Below, piece by piece: positions 61,001-64,000 of a DNA stretch of 64,000 nt. A program made the position numbers and the translations under genes. The notes beneath the pieces were generated by a model. That model was not told where the DNA came from. It saw nothing but the letters and a program-made list of their open reading frames with translations, and did not search any database. This DNA is from Eulemur rufifrons (taxonomy: Eukaryota; Chordata; Mammalia; Primates; Lemuridae): contig NC_090989.1 in the NCBI RefSeq assembly GCF_041146395.1, forward strand, positions 252,330,843-252,394,842. Direction: 5' to 3'. Numbering within the stretch: position 1 is the first letter of the stretch; every line of letters starts with the position of its first letter.

Positions 61001-63021
61001 GAATCATATGTTCACCCTCCCCACATCCCCACTGACTTTCTGGAATTACATTACATGAAATGAACCAGGAATCATCCCTACCATAGAAGGGAGCCATTCA
61101 CCTATACTTCCTCCCTGTGTCTGACCCCCTGTCTCGGTCTCCTTTGTACCTTATCATCTGGCTGTATAATAAGGCTCAGCTCTCTTCGCTCTCTCCCTAC
61201 AGCATCCGGTCCCTGGAGTTCTGGTTTAATCACCTCTATAACCACGAAGGTAATGCCCAGAACCCTGCTCTGTCTCACACGCAACATGGGCCAGACCCCA
61301 GAGGCTCAAAGGAGGGAGGAAGAGCTGTCTTTTCAGTTGCTGGCGGTGGGGAGGGAGGCCATGCAAGCTTTCATCCTCAGAGCTTTGAGCTTCTGTTTGA
61401 GTTAGAGCCTGGAGTCAGCAGGATGCTCAAGCAATCTGGAAGTCAGGGTGGCCAGGAACCCCAACACCGCTTCCACTAAACTCAAAGCCACCACCTGGGC
61501 CTGTGGAGTTAATGCACTGCACAGTTACAGGAGGCATCGTTTACATTGTAGTGCATCTAAGTTGCCTAGTACACAGCCTGTGCAGCTGTATACAGTGGCT
61601 CTGCCCAGGTTGTCTTTCAAAGTCCTCTCAGGCCAGGCTTTGCTTCTCTGTATGGATCAGTGCCTCTCTCTTTCCCCCTAGATATCATCCAGACCCACTA
61701 CCAGCCCTGGGGCTTCCTGAGTGCAGCTCATACTGTGTGCCCTGGCCTCTTTGAGGAGCTGCTGCTGCTGCTACAGCCCCTGGCCCTCCTGCCCTTCAGC
61801 CTCGACTTGCTGTTCCAGCACCGGCTGCTGCAAAGTGGGCAGCAGCAGCGACAGCACAAGGAACTGCTGCGGGTGTCCCAGGACCTGCTGCTGTCTGCCC
61901 ACTCGACACTGCAGTTGGCCCGGGCCCGGGGCCAGGAGGGCCCTGGAGACATGGACAGGGCAGCCCATGGGGAGCGGGTGAAGGGTGTGGGTGCCCCAGA
62001 AGGTGGAGAAGAGGAAGAGGAGACAGAAGAGGTGGCAGAGGCAGCTGGGGGCTCAGGACGTGGCAGGGCCCGCAGTGGGCAGGCTGGCTGGTGGTACCAG
62101 CTCATGCAGAGCTCCCAGGTCTACATCGATGGCTCCACTGAGGCTTCTAGGTTCCCTCGTGGCAGCAGCAACAGCAGCAGTGGCGGCAGCAGTGAGAAAA
62201 AGAAAGGGGCAGGAGGCGGGGGGCCTCCCCAGGCTCCACCACCCCGAGAGGGAGTCGTGGAGGGGGCTGAGGCCTGCCCTGCCCCAGAGGAGGCCCTGAG
62301 CCGGGAGAGGGGCTGGCCCTTCTGGATGGGGAGCCCCCCTGACTCTGTGCTGGCTGAGTTGAGGCGCAGTCGGGAGAGGGAGGGGCCCGCTGCCCCACCA
62401 GCAGAAAATGAGGAAGGGGCCTCAGAGGCTTCACCTGGAGGCATCAAGTGGGGACATCTGTTTGGCTCCCGAAAAGCTCAGCGGGAGGCCCGGCCCACAA
62501 ACAGGTGAGAGCCTGCCTGTGGTGAGGACGGAGGGAGTCGGGAGCCAGGTCTAAGCCAGGACATGGGCAGAACCAGAGCCCCTCTGCTGTCCCCTAGGCT
62601 CCCCTCGAACTGGCTGAGCCTGGACAAGTCCATGTTCCAGCTAGTGGCACAGACGATGGGTGCCCTGCGGGAGCCAGAGCCCAAGGACAGCCTGCAGGAG
62701 CCGCACTCTCCAGCCCTGCCCTCCAAGCCTCCGTGGTGAGCCTGGGGAGATGGAAGGACTGCGGGGCTGGGTTTGGCTTTCGATGGGGTTTCTCTGACCT
62801 CCTTGTGTTGTCTCCCCAGCGAGGTGCAGGCACTGTGCCACCATCTGGCCACAGGCCCGGGACAGCTGAGCTTCCACAAGGGAGATATCCTACGGGTGCT
62901 GGGGCCCGCCGGAGGAGACTGGCTGCGCTGCAGCCGCGGCCCTGACTCTGGCCTGGTGCCTCTGGCCTACGTGACATTGACCCCAACTCCAAGCCCAACC
63001 CCTGGAAGCAGCCAAAACTGA
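50072..63021 (+). CDS. RUSC2: RUSC2 (iporin), RUN and SH3 domain protein, complete coding span over 11 exons
   Basis: Recognised from its N-terminus ([16 protein letters not shown]...) and C-terminus (...[11 protein letters not shown]). Coding segments are 50072-52076, 56865-57506, 57752-57937, 58108-58248, 59729-59805, 60006-60180, 60271-60376, 61203-61249, 61682-62504, 62598-62735 and 62820-63021. They sum to 4542 nt, or 1513 residues; human RUSC2 is about 1516. Every intron is GT-AG and the phase is continuous. Residues 1-990 are a Ser/Pro/Gly-rich, probably disordered region. The RUN domain spans about 1028-1170. An acidic, low-complexity linker follows, then an SH3 domain at about 1447-1505. 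From family knowledge, RUSC2 binds Rab1 and GM130 at the Golgi and links AP-4/ATG9A vesicles to kinesin-1; biallelic loss in people causes a neurodevelopmental disorder. The start was chosen for its strong Kozak context (A at -3, G at +4) and match to the known protein. No frameshift or premature stop was seen. Confidence 0.97.
52600..52985 (-). repeat. L2 LINE remnant, reverse
   Basis: 'ctaggccccatgttaaggtggtac', 'tgctctcaaggaattccagctgagg', 'gtctgtacaagaccacaaaggcac'. Confidence 0.5.
54815..55215 (-). repeat. L2 LINE remnant, reverse
   Basis: 'ttattcagtacctactatgtaccaggctctgttctaggcactgggga' and 'gatgtttgagctgatgcctgagcgg', 'agattccaggcagaaggaacagc': a clear antisense L2. Confidence 0.8.
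55380..55530 (+). repeat. MIR element
   Basis: 'tctagctctgccacttcctagttgtgtgaccttgagcaaatgactt': MIR core. Confidence 0.85.
56295..56597 (+). repeat. Alu, forward, short-linker type, 268 bp upstream of exon 3
   Basis: GGGGCGGGGCATGGTGGCTC start, both arms and A-rich tail. No extra inter-monomer segment, though the right arm reads GTGAGCTAGGCTGACGCCAC, the lemur wording. Confidence 0.9.
56865..57506 (+). CDS. RUSC2: RUSC2 coding exon 3 (residues 669-882)
   Basis: The acceptor is TTGCTCCAG|GGGG. The exon continues the linker with [17 protein letters not shown], then [20 protein letters not shown], a likely helical conserved segment. Ser/Pro-rich sequence follows, ending at RPSN. The donor AATG|GTATGA at 57506/57507 is phase 1. 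Its 642 nt are a multiple of three with phase 1 on both sides. Confidence 0.96.
57752..57937 (+). CDS. RUSC2: RUSC2 coding exon 4 (residues 883-944)
   Basis: The acceptor is CACTTCCAG|CCAAC. The exon encodes a strongly basic segment ([14 protein letters not shown] and [15 protein letters not shown]) ending in RLNG. The donor is AATG|GTATGC. It is 186 nt long and symmetric (phase 1-1). Confidence 0.95.
58108..58248 (+). CDS. RUSC2: RUSC2 coding exon 5 (residues 945-991)
   Basis: The acceptor is CTTTCCAG|GTCAAG. The exon encodes [20 protein letters not shown] with a DPF tripeptide, an adaptor-ear-type motif, and ends at DLLQKKG. The donor is AAAG|GTGCAT. It is 141 nt long and symmetric (phase 1-1). 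Confidence 0.95.
58249..59728 (+). other. RUSC2: RUSC2 intron 5 (1.5 kb)
   Basis: GT-AG. It contains an antisense L2 fragment (about 58560-58760, 'aactaagcagtttcagcgaggtggtgg') and a full Alu, listed separately. Confidence 0.85.
59042..59374 (+). repeat. Full-length strepsirrhine Alu with a 24-bp target-site duplication
   Basis: GGCCGGGCGCGGTGGCTCAC start, extra segment (ATTATATGGACAACTAAAAA), lemur-type right arm and A-tail. The target, starting GGCGCATG and ending CACCCTT, is duplicated at 59018-59041 and 59375-59398 with one mismatch. It lies 354 bp upstream of exon 6. Confidence 0.95.
59729..59805 (+). CDS. RUSC2: RUSC2 coding exon 6 (residues 992-1017)
   Basis: The acceptor is CCTTGCAG|GGCTGG. 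The exon encodes [17 protein letters not shown] and following residues, just before the RUN domain. The donor is GAAG|GTAGGC at phase 0. The human protein, as I recall it, has Ile where this one has Thr in AVN[T]AVD. Confidence 0.95.
60006..60180 (+). CDS. RUSC2: RUSC2 coding exon 7, start of RUN domain (residues 1018-1075)
   Basis: The acceptor is CTTCAG|GCAAAG. The exon encodes the N-terminal RUN helices ([20 protein letters not shown]), then [19 protein letters not shown]. The donor is CTAG|GTAAGT, a near-perfect consensus. RUN domains commonly bind small GTPases of the Rab or Rap families. Confidence 0.96.
60271..60376 (+). CDS. RUSC2: RUSC2 coding exon 8, RUN domain (residues 1076-1110)
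   Basis: The acceptor is TTCCTCCCAG|GCCCA. The exon encodes [20 protein letters not shown] and [11 protein letters not shown], a core part of the RUN fold. The donor is TCAA|GTGAGT, phase 2. Confidence 0.96.
60377..61202 (+). other. RUSC2: RUSC2 intron 8 (0.8 kb)
   Basis: GT-AG. A MER1-type fragment lies at its start. The rest (60550-61200) is C/T-rich and shows nothing else. Confidence 0.85.
60405..60545 (-). repeat. MER1-type (hAT-Charlie) fragment
   Basis: CCAGTGGTCCCTGACCTTTC, 'gggactggtttcatggaagacag', 'tttccatggacagggggttgg' and GGTTGGGGACCATAG are the paired, mutually inverted ends of MER1. The interior is deleted. Confidence 0.8.
61203..61249 (+). CDS. RUSC2: RUSC2 coding exon 9, RUN domain microexon (residues 1111-1126)
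   Basis: This 47-nt exon has acceptor CTCCCTACAG|CATCC and donor GAAG|GTAATG. It encodes [16 protein letters not shown], the conserved W-containing RUN helix. It is not a multiple of three, so skipping it would shift the frame. Confidence 0.95.
61250..61681 (+). other. RUSC2: RUSC2 intron 9 (0.43 kb)
   Basis: GT-AG, no repeat recognised. Open frames that run from here into exon 10 are not coding upstream of 61682. Confidence 0.85.
61682..62504 (+). CDS. RUSC2: RUSC2 coding exon 10, end of RUN domain and acidic linker (residues 1127-1400)
   Basis: The acceptor is CCCCCTAG|ATATC. The exon encodes [19 protein letters not shown] and a Leu-rich helix ([20 protein letters not shown]) closing the RUN domain. 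A Gln-rich helix follows ([13 protein letters not shown]), then a Glu-rich run ([18 protein letters not shown]) and a Ser/Gly run ([14 protein letters not shown]). The last two are coded by repetitive GAG/GAA and AGC triplets and differ in length from the human protein. The donor is ACAG|GTGAGA. Confidence 0.96.
62598..62735 (+). CDS. RUSC2: RUSC2 coding exon 11, linker before SH3 (residues 1401-1446)
   Basis: The acceptor is TCCCCTAG|GCTCC. The exon encodes [19 protein letters not shown] and ends at PALPSKPPC. The donor is CGTG|GTGAGC. It is 138 nt with phase 2 on both sides. Confidence 0.95.
62820..63021 (+). CDS. RUSC2: RUSC2 coding exon 12, SH3 domain and C-terminus (residues 1447-1513)
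   Basis: The acceptor is GTCTCCCCAG|CGAGG. The exon encodes a compact SH3 domain. The usual ALYDY motif is ALCHH; the RT-loop, the Trp (GDWLRC) and the late Pro/Tyr (GLVPLAYV) are present. Loss of the ALYDY tyrosines suggests an atypical peptide groove. The tail is Thr/Pro-rich and ends with TGA at 63019-63021. Confidence 0.97.
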
Positions 63022-63490
63022 GGCCCTGTGCATGCTGGTGGCCTCAGGGACCCTCACAACTCCCAGACGCAGAGCCTGAGAGCCTTTCCCAAGCCCTCTG
63101 GCTTGGCCACAGAGAGTAGACTGAGAGCTGGGGCCACATATCCCTGTGCTGGCGCCTGCTCCCTGTGCTCAGTATTAGTTCTCCCCCTTAACTGTCCCGG
63201 TGACCTCGTCCACACCTCCACCCAGGAAAAGAGGGAAGGGACGCGGCACTGGGCTGCCAGGATTTCCCCGACCCATCTGGGCCAACCCTTCCATGGGTGT
63301 AGACGAGCAAGTCCCTACGGGGGGATGTGGCCCAGAAGGCCATTTGTGGGGTTCCCTAGGCCAGGTGGAGATGAGGATGGGTAACAGTATTGGGGCCAGA
63401 TCCCTAAGCCCCCCAGCTGTAAATAGGCTGTGGCCAGTGCCTGGTCGTCAGAAGTGGGAGGAGGAGCCCAGGCTTCTGTTTATGTATGTA

Positions 63491-63504
63491 TTTATTTATT
63501 TATT
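63491..63504 (+). promoter_or_regulatory. RUSC2: AU-rich element in RUSC2 3' UTR, two overlapping TTATTTATT nonamers
   Basis: TTATTTATT occurs at 63492-63500 and again at 63496-63504, a class-II-like arrangement ten nucleotides upstream of the poly(A) hexamer. From general knowledge such elements bind TTP or ELAV proteins and shorten mRNA life; use here is inferred. Confidence 0.55.
63491..63504 (-). terminator. FAM166B: FAM166B tandem poly(A) hexamers
   Basis: On the minus strand this stretch reads AATAAATAAATAAA, three overlapping AATAAA hexamers about 125 nt after the FAM166B stop. They are the first hexamers met in that direction. Cleavage would fall near 63470-63480. Confidence 0.65.
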
Positions 63505-63513
63505 ACACCTATT

Positions 63514-63519
63514 AATAAA
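63514..63519 (+). terminator. RUSC2: RUSC2 polyadenylation signal AATAAA
   Basis: A canonical hexamer about 490 nt after the stop, with a T/G-rich downstream element. It is the last plus-strand AATAAA before the convergent gene. Confidence 0.88.
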
Positions 63520-63626
63520 AAAGGTGCTCAGCCTCCAAACCATCTTCTCGTTGTGCTCCCCCCATCCTTCCAGAAGGATAGCTGGGATAGGATGAAGAGG
63601 GAAAGAAGAACTTGAAGTCCAGGAGC

Positions 63627-63715
63627 CTAAGCCAGGAGCTGCTTCTGGAAGGTGCTGAGGCCCAGAGTATCATGGGTGAGATGCCCAAATGTGTGGCCAA
63701 ACTGGAACTTATACC
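63627..63715 (-). CDS. FAM166B: FAM166B (CIMIP2B) last coding exon, partial gene
   Basis: Reading the minus strand, the acceptor GGCCACACAG|GGTAT leads into YKFQFGHTFGHLTHD... and ...STFQKQLLA, then TAG at 63627-63629. This matches the C-terminus of human FAM166B as I know it and the repeated G-Y-x-P-x-x-[YR]-F-x-[FV]-G motif of that family. The protein is a ciliary microtubule-inner protein of axonemal doublets. The exon completes a split Gly codon from the exon at 63994. The gene converges tail-to-tail on RUSC2, as in human. Only the 3' end lies in the window. Confidence 0.93.
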
Positions 63716-63993
63716 CTGTGTGGCCAAGAGAGGCTGTCATGTGTAGCCAGTGGCATGGGAAAGCCATTTAATTCTCAGCCAATCGGCCAGACCCTCCAAA
63801 CTGCCCTCTGAAATCTGGCCCTAACTCCCCACCGTGAGCTTCCTCAGTTTCCTTTTCTGCTGATGAGAAAGCTGAACCACATGATGTGCAGTCCCCCCAT
63901 TTCTATTAGTTCCAACCCCCCAAACCACCTTCACCTATTCCACACCCACACAAGCACCCCAGCCCCCGAAGCCTCCCCGGGGGCCGTTCCCAC

Positions 63994-64000
63994 CTGGCAC
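63994..64000 (-). CDS. FAM166B: FAM166B (CIMIP2B) penultimate exon, 3' edge only
   Basis: The last seven bases read GTGCCAG on the minus strand and are followed by GTGGGA, a donor. They give Val-Pro-Gly(split), exactly the residues that precede YKFQFG in the family motif. The intron between the two exons is 278 bp (63716-63993) and GT-AG. Confidence 0.85.

Larger units (their letters stand above)
63022..63535 (+). other. RUSC2: RUSC2 3' untranslated region (end approximate)
   Basis: About 0.5 kb of unique sequence follows the stop. It holds an AU-rich element at 63491-63504 and the poly(A) hexamer at 63514-63519. The cleavage point is inferred at about 63530-63540, before the T/G-rich TTCTCGTTGTGCTC near 63544. 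Confidence 0.85.

Noticed and set aside
61660..61681. Extension of the exon 10 frame upstream from an ATG at 61660
   Set aside because: The acceptor at 61681/61682 with continuous phase from exon 9 explains the sequence. The bases before it are the pyrimidine tract.
63512..63727. A 71-codon minus-strand open frame overlapping the FAM166B last exon
   Set aside because: It is a different frame from the recognised FAM166B residues and has no start or splice support.

Overview
This window is nuclear DNA of a strepsirrhine primate, most likely a lemur. The evidence is its Alu elements. Many carry a strepsirrhine-type extra A/T-rich segment between the two monomers (the TCTATATATATTTTTAGTTG type on the plus strand) and the lemur-like right arm GCCGTGGCGTCAGCCTAGCT. 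Older mammalian repeats (L2, MIR, L1M, Tigger1, MER5A, MER1) fill much of the rest. This is typical of a gene-poor first intron.

The window holds one whole protein-coding gene, RUSC2 (iporin, a RUN and SH3 domain protein) on the plus strand, and the last exons of a tail-to-tail neighbour, FAM166B (CIMIP2B), on the minus strand. The same RUSC2-FAM166B order is found at human 9p13.3. I rebuilt RUSC2 exon by exon. There is a CpG-island promoter with a non-coding first exon ending at 9218, and an alternative first exon ending at 43025. The first coding exon is very large (49980-52076, ATG at 50072), followed by ten more coding exons to a TGA at 63019-63021. All ten introns between coding exons are GT-AG and the reading phase is continuous. 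The conceptual protein is 1513 residues, close to the human length of about 1516. The poly(A) signal lies at 63514-63519.

Layout: 1-8400 is upstream sequence made mainly of L2 copies, one split by a near-complete 2.5 kb Tigger1 that itself holds an Alu monomer. 8736-9240 is the CpG island. 9219-49979 is the long first intron, dense in repeats, with the second promoter near 42.7-43.0 kb. 49980-63535 is the gene body. 63480-64000 is the convergent end with FAM166B.

I found no RNA gene, CRISPR array, intact mobile element or undescribed system. The observations most worth a second look are: a 27-codon upstream ORF that overlaps the RUSC2 start codon; a short A/T element that reads as an AU-rich element in RUSC2 and as tandem poly(A) hexamers in FAM166B; isoform-specific 5' leaders; three consecutive symmetric exons in the disordered linker; and the nested transposon stratigraphy.
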